Origin: Odiellus spinosus
Lineage: Eukaryota > Arthropoda > Arachnida > Opiliones > Phalangiidae
Length of the DNA: 64,000 nt
Assembly (NCBI GenBank): GCA_963920705.1
Contig: CAWUCO010000291.1
Coordinates: 1,798,001 to 1,862,000, forward strand
Direction: 5' to 3'
In this document: positions 26,096 to 40,120 of the stretch, in pieces
How the letters are laid out: the number at the start of each line of letters is the position of its first letter
Numbering within the stretch: the stretch's first letter is position 1
Made by a program: the position numbers and the translations under genes
The notes under the pieces: generated by a model
Database searches by the model: none
What the model was told of the DNA's origin: nothing
The model's input: only the letters and a program-made list of their open reading frames with translations

Positions 26096-29063
26096 TTGTA
26101 CGCAAAAGTGTGAACGCCAAAGATTGAACGCCAAAGATTGAACGCCTAGGATTGAATGCCAAAGATTGAACGCCAAATATTGAACGCCAAAGATTGAACG
26201 CCAAAGATTGAACGCCAACGATTGAAAGCCAAGAATTAAACGCCAAAGATTGAACTTCAAATATTGAACGCCAAAGATTGAACGCCAAATATTGAACGCC
26301 AAAGATTGAACGCCAAAGATTGAACGCCAAAGATTGAACGCCAAAGATTGAACGCCAAAGATTGAACGCCAAATATTGTTCGCCAAAGATTGAACGCCAA
26401 AAATTGAACGCCATAATTTGAACGCTAAATATTGAACGCCAAAGATTGAACGCCAAAGATTGAACGCCAAATATTGAACGTCAAAGATTGAACGCTAAAT
26501 ATTGAACGCCAAAGATTGAACGCCAAATATTGAAAGCCAAATATTGAACGCCAAATATTGAACGCCAAATATAGAACGCCAAATATAGAACGCCAAATAT
26601 TGAACGCCAAATATTGAACACCAAATATTGAACGCCAAAAATTGAACGCCAAATATTGACGCCAAAGTTTGTACGCCAAAGATTGAACGCCAAAGATTGA
26701 ACGCCAAAGATTGAACGCCAAAGATTGAACGCCAAAGATTGAACGCCAAATATTGAACGCCAAACTGTGAACGCCAATGTATGAACGCCAAAGATTGAAC
26801 GCCATAGATTGAACATTAAAGATTGAACGCCAAAGATTGAACGCCAAAGATTGAACGCCAAATATTGAACGAAAAAGATTGAACACCAAAGATTGAACGC
26901 CAAAGTTTGAACGCCAAAGATTGGACGCCAAAGATTGAACTTCAAATATTGAACGCAAAAGATTGAACGCCAAAGATTGAACGCCATAGATTGAACGCCA
27001 AATATTGAACGCCAAAGATTGAACACCAAAGATTGAACTCCAAAGTTTGAACGCCAAAGATTGGACGCCAAAGATTGAACTTCAAATATTGAACGCCAAA
27101 GATTGAACGCCAAATATTGAACGCCAAAGATTGAACGCCAAAGACTGAACGCCAAAGATTGAACGCGAAATATTGAACGTCAAATATTGAACACCAAAGA
27201 TTGAACGACAAAGTGTGAACGCCAAAGATTGAACGCCAAAGACTGAACGCCAAATATTGAACGTCAAATATTGAACACCAAAGATTGAACGACAAAGTGT
27301 GAACGCCAAAGATTGAACGCCAAAGATTGAACGCCAAAGACTGAACGCCAAAGATTGAACGCCAAATATTGAACGTCAAATATTGAACACCAAAGATTGA
27401 ACGACAAAGTGTGAACGCCAAAGATTGAACGCCAAAGATTGAACGCCAAATATTGAACGCCAAATGTTGAACGCCAAAGATTGAACGTCAAAGATTGAAC
27501 GTCAAAGATTGAGCTCCAAAGATTGAACGCCAAGAATTAAACGCCAAAGATTGAACGCCAAAGATTGAACGCCAAATATTGAACGCTTAAGATTGAACGC
27601 CAAAGATTGAACGCCATGGATTGAACGCAAAGATTGAACGCCATAGATTGAACGCCAAATATTGAACGCCAAAGATTGAACACCAAAGATTGAACGCCAA
27701 AGATTGAACGCCATAATTTGAACGCTAAATATTGAACGCCAAAGATTGAACGCCAAAGATTGAACGCCAAAGATTGAACGCCAAATATTGAACGCCAAAG
27801 ATTGAACGCTAAATATTGAACGCCAAAGATTGAACGCCAAATATTGAAAGCCAAATATTGAACACCAAATATTGAACGCCAAAAATTGAACGCCAAATAT
27901 TGAACGCCAAAGTTTGAACGCCAAAGATTGAACGCCAAAGATTGAACGCCAAAGATTGAACGCCAAAGATTGAACGCCAAAGATTGAACGCCAAAGATTG
28001 AACGCCAAATATTGAACGCCAAACTGTGAACGCCAATGTATGAACGCCAAAGATTGAACGCCATAGATTGAACATTAAAGATTGAACGCCAAAGATTGAA
28101 CGCCAAAGATTGAACGCCAAAGATTGAACGCCAAATATTGAACGAAAAAGATTGAACACCAAAGATTGAACGCCAAAGTTTGAACGCCAAAGATTGGACG
28201 CCAAAGATTGAACTTCAAATATTGAACGCAAAAGATTGAACGCCAAAGATTGAACGCCATAGATTGAACGCCAAATGTTGAACGCCAAAGATTGAACGTC
28301 AAAGATTGAACGTCAAAGATTGAGCTCCAAAGATTGAACGCCAAGAATTAAACGCCAAAGATTGAACGCCAAAGTTTGAACGCCAAAGATTGGACGCCAA
28401 AGATTGAACTTCAAATATTGAACGCCAAAGATTGAACGCCAAATATTGAACGCCAAAGATTGAACGCCAAAGACTGAACGCCAAAGATTGAACGCGAAAT
28501 ATTGAACGTCAAATATTGAACACCAAAGATTGAACGACAAAGTGTGAACGCCAAAGATTGAACGCCAAAGATTGAACGCCAAAGATTGAACGCCAAAGAC
28601 TGAACGCCAAAGATTGAACGCCAAATATTGAACGTCAAATATTGAACACCAAAGAATGAACGACAAAGTGTGAACGCCAAAGATTGAACGCCAAAGATTG
28701 AACGCTAAAGACTGAACGCCAAAGATTGAACGCCAAATATTGAACGTCAAATATTGAAAACCAAAGATTGAACGACAAAGTGTGAACGACAAATATTGAA
28801 CGCCAAAGATTGAACGCAAAATATTGAACGCCAAAGATTGAAGGGCAAATATTGAACGCCAAATATTGAACGCCAAATATATAACGCCAAATATTGAGCG
28901 CCAACGATTGAACGCCAAATATTGAACGCCAAAGTTTGAACGCCAAAGATTGATCGCCAAAGACTGAACGCCAAAGATTGAACGACAAAGATTGAACGCC
29001 AAATATTGAACGTCAAATATTGAACACCAAAGATTGAACGACAAAGTGTGAACGCAAAAGATT

Positions 29064-32000
29064 GAGCTCCAAAGATTGAACGCCAAGAATTAAACGCCAA
29101 AGATTGAACGCCAAAGATTGAACGCCAAATATTGAACGCTTAAGATTGAACGCCAAAGATTGAACGCCATGGATTGAACGCCAAAGATTGAACGCCATAG
29201 ATTGAACACCAAATATTGAACGCCAAAGATTGAACACCAAAGATTGAACGCCAAAGATTGAATGCCAAAGATTGAACGCCAAATATTGAACGCCAAAGAT
29301 TGAACGCTAAATATTGAACGCCAAAAATTGAACGCCAAATATTGAAAGCCAAATATTGAACGCCAAATATTGAACGCCAAATATTGAACGCCAAATATTG
29401 AACGCCAAATATTGAACGCCAAATATTGAACACCAAATATTGAACGTCAAAAATTGAACGCCAAATATTGAACGCCAAAGTTTGAACGCCAAAGATTGAA
29501 CGCCAAAGATTGAACGCCAAGAATTAAACGCCAAAGATTGAACGCCAAAGATTGAACGCCAAATATTGAACGCTTAAGATTGAACGCCAAAGACTGAACG
29601 CCAGAGATTGAACGCCAAAGACTGAACGAAAAAGATTGAGCTCCAAAGATTGAACGCCAAGAATTAAACGCCAAAGATTGAACGCCAAAGATTGAACGCC
29701 AAATATTGAACGCTTAAGATTGAACAACAAAGACTGAACGACAAAGATTGAACGCCAAATATTGAACGTCAAATATTGAACACCAAAGATTGAACGACAA
29801 AGTGTGAACGCCAAAGATTGAACGCCAAAGATTGAACGCCAAATATTGAACGCCAAATGTTGAACGCCAAAGATTGAACGCCAAATATTGAACGCCAAAT
29901 ATTGAACGCCAAATATTGAACACCAAATATTGAACGTCAAAAATTGAACGCCAAATATTGAACGCCAAAATTTTAACGCCAAAGATTGAACGCCAAAGAT
30001 TGAACGCCAAAGATTGAACGCCAAATATTGAACGCCAAACTGTGAACGCCAATGTATGAACGCCAAAGATTGAACGCCATAGATTGAACATTAAAGATTG
30101 AACGCCAAATATTGAACGCCAAAGATTGAACACCAAAGATTGAACGCCAAAGTTTGAACGCCAAATATTGAACGTCAAATATTGAACACCAAAGATTGAA
30201 CGACAAAGTGTGAACGCAAAAGATTGAACGCCAAAGATTGAACGCCAAATATTGAACGCCAAATGTTGAACGACAAAGATTGAACGTCAAAGATTGAACG
30301 TCAAAGATTGAGCTCCAAACATTGAACGCCAAGAATTAAACGCCAAAGATTGAACGCCAAAGATTGAACGCCAAATATTGAACGCTTAAGATTGAACGCC
30401 AAAGATTGAACGCCATGGATTGAACGCCAAAGATTGAACGCCATAGATTGAACACCAAATATTGAACGCCAAAGATTGAACACCAAAGATTGAACGCCAA
30501 AGATTGAATGCCAAAGATTGAACGCCAAATATTGAACGCCAAAGATTGAACGCTAAATATTGAACGCCAAAAATTGAACGCCAAATATTGAAAGCCAAAT
30601 ATTGAACGCCAAATATTGAACGCCAAATATTGAACGCCAAATATTGAACGCCAAATATTGAACGCCAAATATTGAACACCAAATATTGAACGTCAAAAAT
30701 TGAACGCCAAATATTGAACGCCAAAGTTTGAACGCCAAAGATTGAACGCCAAGAATTAAACGCCAAGAATTAAACGCCAAAGATTGAACGCCAAAGATTG
30801 AACGCCAAATATTGAACGCTTAAGATTGAACGCCAAAGACTGAACGCCAGAGATTGAACGCCAAAGACTGAACGAAAAAGATTGAGCTCCAAAGATTGAA
30901 CGCCAAGAATTAAACGCCAAAGATTGAACGCCAAAGATTGAACGCCAAATATTGAACGCTTAAGATTGAACAACAAAGACTGAACGACAAAGATTGAACG
31001 CCAAATATTGAACGTCAAATATTGAACACCAAAGATTGAACGACAAAGTGTGAACGCCAAAGATTGAACGCCAAAGATTGAACGCCAAATATTGAACGCC
31101 AAATGTTGAACGCCAAAGATTGAACGCCAAATATTGAACGCCAAATATTGAACGCCAAATATTGAACACCAAATATTGAACGTCAAAAATTGAACGCCAA
31201 ATATTGAACGCCAAAATTTGAACGCCAAAGATTGAACGCCAAAGATTGAACGCCAAAGATTGAACGCCAAATATTGAACGCCAAACTGTGAACGCCAATG
31301 TATGAACGCCAAAGATTGAACGCCATAGATTGAACATTAAAGATTGAACGCCAAATATTGAACGCCAAAGATTGAACACCAAAGATTGAACGCCAAAGTT
31401 TGAACGCCAAATATTGAACGTCAAATATTGAACACCAAAGATTGAACGACAAAGTGTGAACGCAAAAGATTGAACGCCAAAGATTGAACGCCAAATATTG
31501 AACGCCAAATGTTGAACGACAAAGATTGAACGTCAAAGATTGAACGTCAAAGATTGAGCTCCAAAGATTGAACGCCAAGAATTAAACGCCAAAGATTGAA
31601 CGCCAAAGATTGAACGCCAAATATTGAACGCTTAAGATTGAACGCCAAAGATTGAACGCCATGGATTGAACGCCAAAGATTGAACGCCATAGATTGAACA
31701 CCAAATATTGAACGCCAAAGATTGAACACCAAAGATTGAACGCCAAAGATTGAATGCCAAAGATTGAACGCCAAATATTGAACGCCAAAGATTGAACGCT
31801 AAATATTGAACGCCAAAAATTGAACGCCAAATATTGAAAGCCAAATATTGAACGCCAAATATTGAACGCCAAATATTGAACGCCAAATATTGAACGCCAA
31901 ATATTGAACGCCAAATATTGAACACCAAATATTGAACGTCAAAAATTGAACGCCAAATATTGAACGCCAAAGTTTGAACGCCAAAGATTGAACGCCAAAG

Positions 32001-33615
32001 ATTGAACGCCAAGAATTAAACGCCAAAGATTGAACGCCAAAGATTGAACGCCAAATATTGAACGCTTAAGATTGAACGCCAAAGACTGAACGCCAGAGAT
32101 TGAACGCCAAAGACTGAACGAAAAAGATTGAGCTCCAAAGATTGAACGCCAAGAATTAAACGCCAAAGATTGAACGCCAAAGATTGAACGCCAAATATTG
32201 AACGCTTAAGATTGAACAACAAAGACTGAACGACAAAGATTGAACGCCAAATATTGAACGTCAAATATTGAACACCAAAGATTGAACGACAAAGTGTGAA
32301 CGCCAAAGATTGAACGCCAAAGATTGAACGCCAAATATTGAACGCCAAATGTTGAACGCCAAAGATTGAACGCCAAATATTGAACGCCAAATATTGAACG
32401 CCAAATATTGAACACCAAATATTGAACGTCAAAAATTGAACGCCAAATATTGAACGCCAAAATTTGAACGCCAAAGATTGAACGCCAAAGATTGAACGCC
32501 AAAGATTGAACGCCAAATATTGAACGCCAAACTGTGAACGCCAATGTATGAACGCCAAAGATTGAACGCCATAGATTGAACATTAAAGATTGAACGCCAA
32601 ATATTGAACGCCAAAGATTGAACACCAAAGATTGAACGCCAAAGTTTGAACGCCAAATATTGAACGTCAAATATTGAACACCAAAGATTGAACGACAAAG
32701 TGTGAACGCAAAAGATTGAACGCCAAAGATTGAACGCCAAATATTGAACGCCAAATGTTGAACGACAAAGATTGAACGTCAAAGATTGAACGTCAAAGAT
32801 TGAGCTCCAAAGATTGAACGCCAAGAATTAAACGCCAAAGATTGAACGCCAAAGATTGAACGCCAAATATTGAACGCTTAAGATTGAACGCCAAAGATTG
32901 AACGCCATGGATTGAACGCCAAAGATTGAACGCCATAGATTGAACACCAAATATTGAACGCCAAAGATTGAACACCAAAGATTGAACGCCAAAGATTGAA
33001 TGCCAAAGATTGAACGCCAAATATTGAACGCCAAAGATTGAACGCTAAATATTGAACGCCAAAAATTGAACGCCAAATATTGAAAGCCAAATATTGAACG
33101 CCAAATATTGAACGCCAAATATTGAACGCCAAATATTGAACGCCAAATATTGAACGCCAAATATTGAACACCAAATATTGAACGTCAAAAATTGAACGCC
33201 AAATATTGAACGCCAAAGTTTGAACGCCAAAGATTGAACGCCAAAGATTGAACGCCAAGAATTAAACGCCAAAGATTGAACGCCAAAGATTGAACGCCAA
33301 ATATTGAACGCTTAAGATTGAACGCCAAAGACTGAACGCCAGAGATTGAACGCCAAAGACTGAACGAAAAAGATTGAGCTCCAAAGATTGAACGCCAAGA
33401 ATTAAACGCCAAAGATTGAACGCCAAAGATTGAACGCCAAATATTGAACGCTTAAGATTGAACAACAAAGACTGAACGACAAAGATTGAACGCCAAATAT
33501 TGAACGTCAAATATTGAACACCAAAGATTGAACGACAAAGTGTGAACGCCAAAGATTGAACGCCAAAGTTTGAACGCCAAATATTGAACGCCAAATGTTG
33601 AACGCCAAAGATTGA
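29064..33615 (-). repeat. 1,246-bp higher-order repeat, about 3.65 copies
   Basis: Marker sites recur every 1,246 bp (89 units exactly). GAGCTCC occurs at 29064, 30310, 31556 and 32802; CCATGG at 29167, 30413, 31659 and 32905; ACTGTG at 30039, 31285 and 32531. Copies are almost identical. Single differences include TTTTAACG at about 29971 in copy 1, CCAAACATTG at about 30317, and a shorter unit run near 30740-30770. Copy 4 breaks off near 33615. A related partial copy lies 1,708 bp on, at about 34893-35170. The near identity suggests recent amplification by unequal exchange. Confidence 0.93.
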
Positions 33616-36600
33616 ACGTCAAAGATTGAACGACAAAGATTGAGCTTCAAAGATTGAACGCCATAATTTGAACGCCAAAGATTGAACGCCAAATATTGAA
33701 CGCCAAAGTGTGAACGCCAAATTATGAACGCAAAAGATTGAACGCCAAAGATTGAACGCCAAAAACTGAACGCCAAAGATTGAACGCCAACGATTGAACG
33801 CTTAAGATTGAACGCCAAAGATTGAACGCCATGGATTGAACGCCAAAGATTGAACGCCATAGATTGAACACCAAATATTGAACGCCAAAGATTGAACACC
33901 AAAGATTGAACGCCAAAGATTGAACGCCATAATTTGAACGCTAAATATTGAACGCCAAAGATTGAACGCCAAAGATTGAACGCCAAAGATTGAACGCCAA
34001 ATATTGAACGCCAAAGATTGAACGCTAAATATTGAACGCCAAAGATTGAACGCCAAATATTGAAAGCCAAATATTGAACGCCAAATATTGAACGCCAAAT
34101 ATTGAACGCCAAATATTGAACGCCAAATATTGAACGCCAAATATTGAACACCAAATATTGAACGTCAAAAATTGAACGCCAAATATTGAACGCCAAAATT
34201 TGAACGCCAAAGATTGAACGCCAAAGATTGAACGCCAAAGATTGAACGCCAAATATTGAACGCCAAACTGTGAACGCCAATGTATGAACGCCAAAGATTG
34301 AACGCCATAGATTGAACATTAAAGATTGAACGCCAAATATTGAACGCCAAAGATTGAACACCAAAGATTGAACGCCAAAGTTTGAACGCCAAAGATTGGA
34401 CGCCAAAGATTGAACTTCAAATATTGAACGCAAAAGATTGAACGCCAAAGATTGAACGCCATAGATTGAACGCCAAATATTGAACGCCAAAGATTGAACA
34501 CCAAAGATTGAACGCCAAAGTTTGAACGCCAAAGATTGGACGCCAAAGATTGAACTTCAAATATTGAACGCCAAAGATTGAACGCCAAATATTGAACGCC
34601 AAAGATTGAACGCCAAAAAATGAACGCCAAAGATTGAACGCCAAATATTGAACGTCAAATATTGAACACCAAAGATTGAACGACAAAGTGTGAACGCCAA
34701 AGAATGAACGCCAAAGATTGAAGGCCAAAGATTGAACGCCAAAGACTGAACGCCAAAGATTGAACGCTAAATATTGAACGCCAAAAATTGAACGCCAAAT
34801 ATTGAAAGCCAAATATTGAACGCCAAATATTGAACGCCAAATATTGAACGCCAAAAATTGAACGCCAAATATTGAAAGCCAAATATTGAACGTCAAAAAT
34901 TGAACGCCAAATATTGAACGCCAAAGTTTGAACGCCAAAGATTGAACGCCAAAGATTGAACGCCAAGAATTAAACGCCAAAGATTGAACGCCAAAGATTG
35001 AACGCCAAATATTGAACGCTTAAGATTGAACGCCAAAGACTGAACGCCAGAGATTGAACGCCAAAGACTGAACGAAAAAGATTGAGCTCCAAAGATTGAA
35101 CGCCAAGAATTAAACGCCAAAGATTGAACGCCAAAGATTGAACGCCAAATATTGAACGCTTAAGATTGAACAACAAAGACTGAACGACAAAGATTGAACG
35201 CCAAATATTGAACGCCAAAGATTGAACGCCAAATATTGAACGCCAAATGTTGAACGCCAAAGATTGAACGTCAAAGATTGAACGACAAAGATTGAGCTTC
35301 AAAGATTGAACGCCATAATTTGAACGCCAAAGATTGAACGCCAAATATTGAACGCCAAAGTGTGAACGCCAAATTATGAACGCAAAAGATTGAACGCCAA
35401 AGATTGAACGCCAAAGACTGAACGCCAAAGATTGAACGCCAACGATTGAACGCTTAAGATTGAACGCCAAAGATTGAACGCCATGGATTGAACGCCAAAG
35501 ATTGAACGCCATAGATTGAACACCAAATATTGAACGCCAAAGATTTAACGCCAAAGATTGAACTTCAAATATTGAACGCAAAAGATTGAACGCCAAAGAT
35601 TGAACGCCAAAGATTGAACGCCATAGATTGAACGCCAAATATTGAACGCCAAAGATTGAACACCAAAGATTGAACGCCAAAGTTTGAACGCCAAAGATTG
35701 GACGCCAAAGATTGAACTTCAAATATTGAACGCCAAAGATTGAACGCCAAATATTGAACGCCAAAGATTGAACGCCAAAGAATGAACGCCAAAGATTGAA
35801 CGCCAAATATTGAACGTCAAATATTGAACACCAGAGATTGAACGACAAAGTGTGAACGCCAAAGAATGAACGCCAAAGATTGAAGGCCAAAGATTGAACG
35901 CCAAAGACTGAACGCCAAAGATTGAACGCCAAATATTGAACGCCAAAGACTGAACGCCAAAGATTGAACGACAAAGATTGAACGCCAAATATTGAACGCC
36001 AAATGTTGAACGCCAAAGATTGAACGTCAAAGATTGAACGTCAAAGATTGAACGCCAAATATTGAACGCTTAAGATTTAACGCCAAAGATTGAACGTCAT
36101 GTTTTGAACGCCAAAGATTGAACGCCATAGATTGAACGCCAAATATTGAACGCCAAATTGTGAACGCCAAAGTATGAACGCCAAAAATTGAACGCCAAAG
36201 ATTGAACGCCATAGATTGAACGCAAAAGTATGAACGCCAAAGATTGAACGCCAAAGATTGAACGCCAAATATTGAACGCCAAATATTGAACGTCAAATAT
36301 TTAACGCCAAAGATTGTACGCAAAAGTGTGAACGCCAAAGATTGAACGCCAAAGATTGAACGCCAAAGATTGAACGCCTAGGATTGAATGCCAAAGATTG
36401 AACGCCAAATATTGAACGCCAAAGATTGAACGCCAAAGATTGAACGCCAAAGATTGAAAGCCAAGAATTAAACGCCAAAGATTGAACGCCAAAGATTGAA
36501 CTTCAAATATTGAACGCCAAAGATTGAACGCCAAATATTGAACGCCAAAGATTGAACGCCAAAGATTGAACGCCAAAGATTGAACGCCAAATATTGTTCG

Positions 36601-36699
36601 CCAAAGATTGAACGCCAAAGTATGAACGCCAAAAATTGAACGCCAAAGATTGAACGCCATAGATTGAACGCAAAAGTAAGAACGCCAAAGATTGAACGC

Positions 36700-38800
36700 C
36701 AAAGATTGAACGCCAAATATTGAACGCCAAATATTGAACGTCAAATATTTAACGCCAAAGATTGTACGCAAAAGTGTGAACGCCAAAGATTGAACGCCAA
36801 AGATTGAACGCCAAAGATTGAACGCCTAGGATTGAATGCCAAAGATTGAACGCCAAATATTGAACGCCAAAGATTGAACGCCAAAGATTGAACGCCAAAG
36901 ATTGAAAGCCAAGAATTAAACGCCAAAGATTGAACGCCAAAGATTTAACTTCAAATATTGAACTCCAAAGATTGAACGCCAAATATTGAACGCCAAAGAT
37001 TGAACGCCAAAGATTGAACGCCAAAGATTGAACGCCAAAGATTGAACGCCAAAGATTGAACGCCAAATATTGTTCGCCAAAGATTGAACGCCAAAAATTG
37101 AACGCCATAATTTGATCGCTAAATATTGAACGCCAAAGATTGAACGCCAAAGATTGAACGCCAAAGATTGAACGCCAAATATTGAACGTCAAAGATTGAA
37201 CGCTAAATATTGAACGCCAAAGATTGAACGCCAAATATTGAAAGCCAAATATTGAACGCCAAATATTGAACGCCAAATATAGAACGCCAAATATAGAACG
37301 CCAAATATTGAACGCCAAATATTGAACGCCAAAGTTTGAACGCCAAAGATTGAACGCCAAAGATTGAACGCCAAAGATTGAACGCCAAAGATTGAACGCC
37401 AAAGATTGAACGCCAAATATTGAACGCCAAACTGTGAACGCCAATGTATGAACGCCAAAGATTGAACGCCATAGATTGAACATTAAAGATTGAACGCCAA
37501 AGATTGAACGCCAAAGATTGAACGCCAAAGTTTGAACGCCAAAGATTGGACGCCAAAGATTGAACTTCAAATATTGAACGCAAAAGATTGAACGCCAAAG
37601 ATTGAACGCCATAGATTGAACGCCAAATATTGAACGCCAAAGATTGAACACCAAAGATTGAACTCCAAAGTTTGAACGCCAAAGATTGGACGCCAAAGAT
37701 TGAACTTCAAATATTGAACGCCAAAGATTGAACGCCAAATATTGAAGGCCAAAGATTGAACGCAAAAGTAAGAACGCCAAAGATTGAACGCCAAAGATTG
37801 AACGCCAAATATTGAACGCCAAATATTGAACGTCAAATATTTAACGCCAAAGATTGTACGCAAAAGTGTGAACGCCAAAGATTGAACGCCAAAGATTGAA
37901 CGCCAAAGATTGAACGCCAAAGATTGAACGCCTAGGATTGAATGCCAAAGATTGAACGCCAAATATTGAACGCCAAAGATTGAACGCCAAAGATTGAACG
38001 CCAAAGATTGAAAGCCAAGAATTAAACGCCAAAGATTGAACGCCAAAGATTTAACTTCAAATATTGAACTCCAAAGATTGAACGCCAAATATTGAACGCC
38101 AAAGATTGAACGCCAAAGATTGAACGCCAAAGATTGAACGCCAAAGATTGAACGCCAAAGATTGAACGCCAAATATTGTTCGCCAAAGATTGAACGCCAA
38201 AAATTGAACGCCATAATTTGATCGCTAAATATTGAACGCCAAAGATTGAACGCCAAAGATTGAACGCCAAATATTGAACGTTAAAGATTGAACGCTAAAT
38301 ATTGAACGCCAAAGATTGAACGCCAAATATTGAAAGCCAAATATTGAACGCCAAATATTGAACGCCAAATATAGAACGCCAAATATAGAACGCCAAATAT
38401 TGAACGCCAAATATTGAACACCAAATATTGAACGCCAAAAATTGAACGCCAAATATTGAACGCCAAAGTTTGAACGCCAAAGATTGAACGCCAAAGATTG
38501 AACGCCAAAGATTGAACGCCAAAGATTGAACGCCAAAGATTGAACGCCAAATATTGAACGCCAAACTGTGAACGCCAATGTTTGAACGCCAAAGATTGAA
38601 CGCCATAGATTGAACATTAAAGATTGAACGAAAAAGATTGAACGCCAAAGATTGAACGCCAAAGATTGAACGCCAAAGTTTGAACGCCAAAGATTGGACG
38701 CCAAAGATTGAACTTCAAATATTGAACGCAAAAGATTGAACGCCAAAGATTGAACGCCATAGATTGAACGCCAAATATTGAACGCCAAAGATTGAACACC
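36700..38800 (-). repeat. 1,106-bp tandem duplication in reverse block A
   Basis: TTTGATCGCTAAAT occurs at 37111 and 38217, 1,106 bp (79 units) apart, and the flanking variant pattern matches across most of both copies. Further on the offset grows to 1,134 bp (ACTGTG at 37431 and 38565), so one copy has gained or lost two units. The right copy reaches almost to the orientation switch at 38846. Outer limits are approximate. Confidence 0.8.
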
Positions 38801-38828
38801 AAAGATTGAACTCCAAAGTTTGAACGAC

Positions 38829-38854
38829 AAAGATTGGACGCCAAATCAATCTTT
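38829..38854. repeat. Orientation switch 2: A(-) to B(+)
   Basis: Reverse A units end with GGACGCCAAAT and forward B starts directly with CAATCTTTAGCG. The joint is out of register: the first forward unit lacks its opening GGCGTT. Eight-base arms AAAGATTG (38829-38836) and CAATCTTT (38847-38854) flank a 10-base spacer. Such arms are expected wherever opposite units meet, so they need not have caused the switch. Confidence 0.92.
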
Positions 38855-40120
38855 AGCGTTCAATCTTTGGCGTTCAATATTTGGCGCACAATATTTGGTC
38901 TTCAATATTTGGCATTCAATCTTTGGCGTTCAATATTTGGCGCACAATCTTTGGCGTTCAATATTTGGAGTTCAATCTTTGGCGTTCAATCTTTGGCGTT
39001 CAATCTTTAGCGTTCAATCTTTGGCGTTCAATATTTGGCGCACAATCTTTGGCGTTCAATATTCGGCGTACAATATTTGGCGTTCAATATTTGGCTTTCA
39101 ATATTTGGTCTTCAATATTTGGCATTCAATCTTTGGCGTTCAATATTTGGCGCACAATCTTTGGCGTTCAATTTTTGGAGTTCAATCTTTGGCGTTCAAT
39201 CTTTGGCTTTCAATATTTGGCGTTCAATATTTGGCGTTCAATATTTGGTCTTCAATATTTGGCATTCAATCTTTGGCGTTCAATATTTGGCGCACAATCT
39301 TTGGCGTTCAATATTTGGAGTTCAATCTTTGGCGTTCAATCTTTGGCTTTCAATATTTGGCGTTCAATATTTGGTGTTCAATATTTGGCGTTCAATTTTT
39401 GGCGTTCAATATTCGGCGTACAATATTTGGCGTTCAATCTTTGGCGTCCAATATTTGGCGTTCATTCCTTGGCGTTCAATCTTTGGCGTTCAATCTTTGG
39501 CGTTCAATCTTTGGCGTTCAATATTTTGCGTTCAATATTTGGTCTTCAATATTTGGCATTCAATCTTTGGCGTTCAATATTTGGCGCACAATCTTTGGCG
39601 TTCAATATTTGGAGTTCAATCTTTGGCGTTCAATTTTGGCTTTCAATATTTGGCGTTCAATATTTGGCTTTTAATATTTGGCGTTCAATTTTTGGCGTTC
39701 AATATTCGGCGTACAATATTTGGCGTTCAATCTTTGGCGTCCAATATTTGGCGTTCATTCCTTGGCGTTCAATATTTGGCGTTCAATCTTTGGCGTTCAA
39801 TCTTTGGCGTTCAATCTTTGGCTTTCAATATTTGGCGTTCAATTTTTGGCGTTCAATATTCGGCGTACAATATTTGGCGTTCAATCTTTGGCGTCCAATA
39901 TTTGGCGTTCATTCCTTGGCGTTCAATATTTGGCGTTCAATCTTTGGCGTTCAATCTTTGGCGTTCAATCTTTGGCGTTCAATATTTTGCGTTCAATATT
40001 TGTTCTTCAATATTTGGCATTCAATCTTTGGCTTTCAATATTTGGCGCACAATCTTTGGCGTTCAATATTTGGCATTCAATCTTTGGCGTTCAATATTTG
40101 GCGTTCAATATTTGGCGTTC
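38847..40120 (+). repeat. Inverted partner of 17755-19026, abutting the orientation switch
   Basis: The first 1.27 kb of forward B after the switch is a close inverted copy of 17755-19026. Similarity probably resumes beyond it: units with TCTGTGACG and GTTTAATCTGTGACG at about 40216 and 40371, and a single 13-bp module at 40269-40294, resemble the reverse B stretch at about 16.1-16.6 kb. About a kilobase in between is missing from one copy. Confidence 0.82.

Larger units (their letters stand above)
26056..38846 (-). repeat. Satellite block A, reverse orientation
   Basis: This block carries the same marker variants as 1-6893 but on the minus strand. Examples are AAAGTGTGAACG with TTGAACACCAAAG and AACGTCAAATATTG, TGTACGCAAAAGTGTG, CGCCTAGGATTG (about 26147, 36378, 36826, 37930), and AAGAATTAAACGCC. 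It holds the best-ordered higher-order repeat in the window (1,246 bp). A marker unit with AAACTGTGAACG recurs at 26764, 28023, 30039, 31285, 32531, 34267, 37431 and 38565. The 13-bp modules of B are absent. The block ends at the second orientation switch at 38846/38847. Confidence 0.92.
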
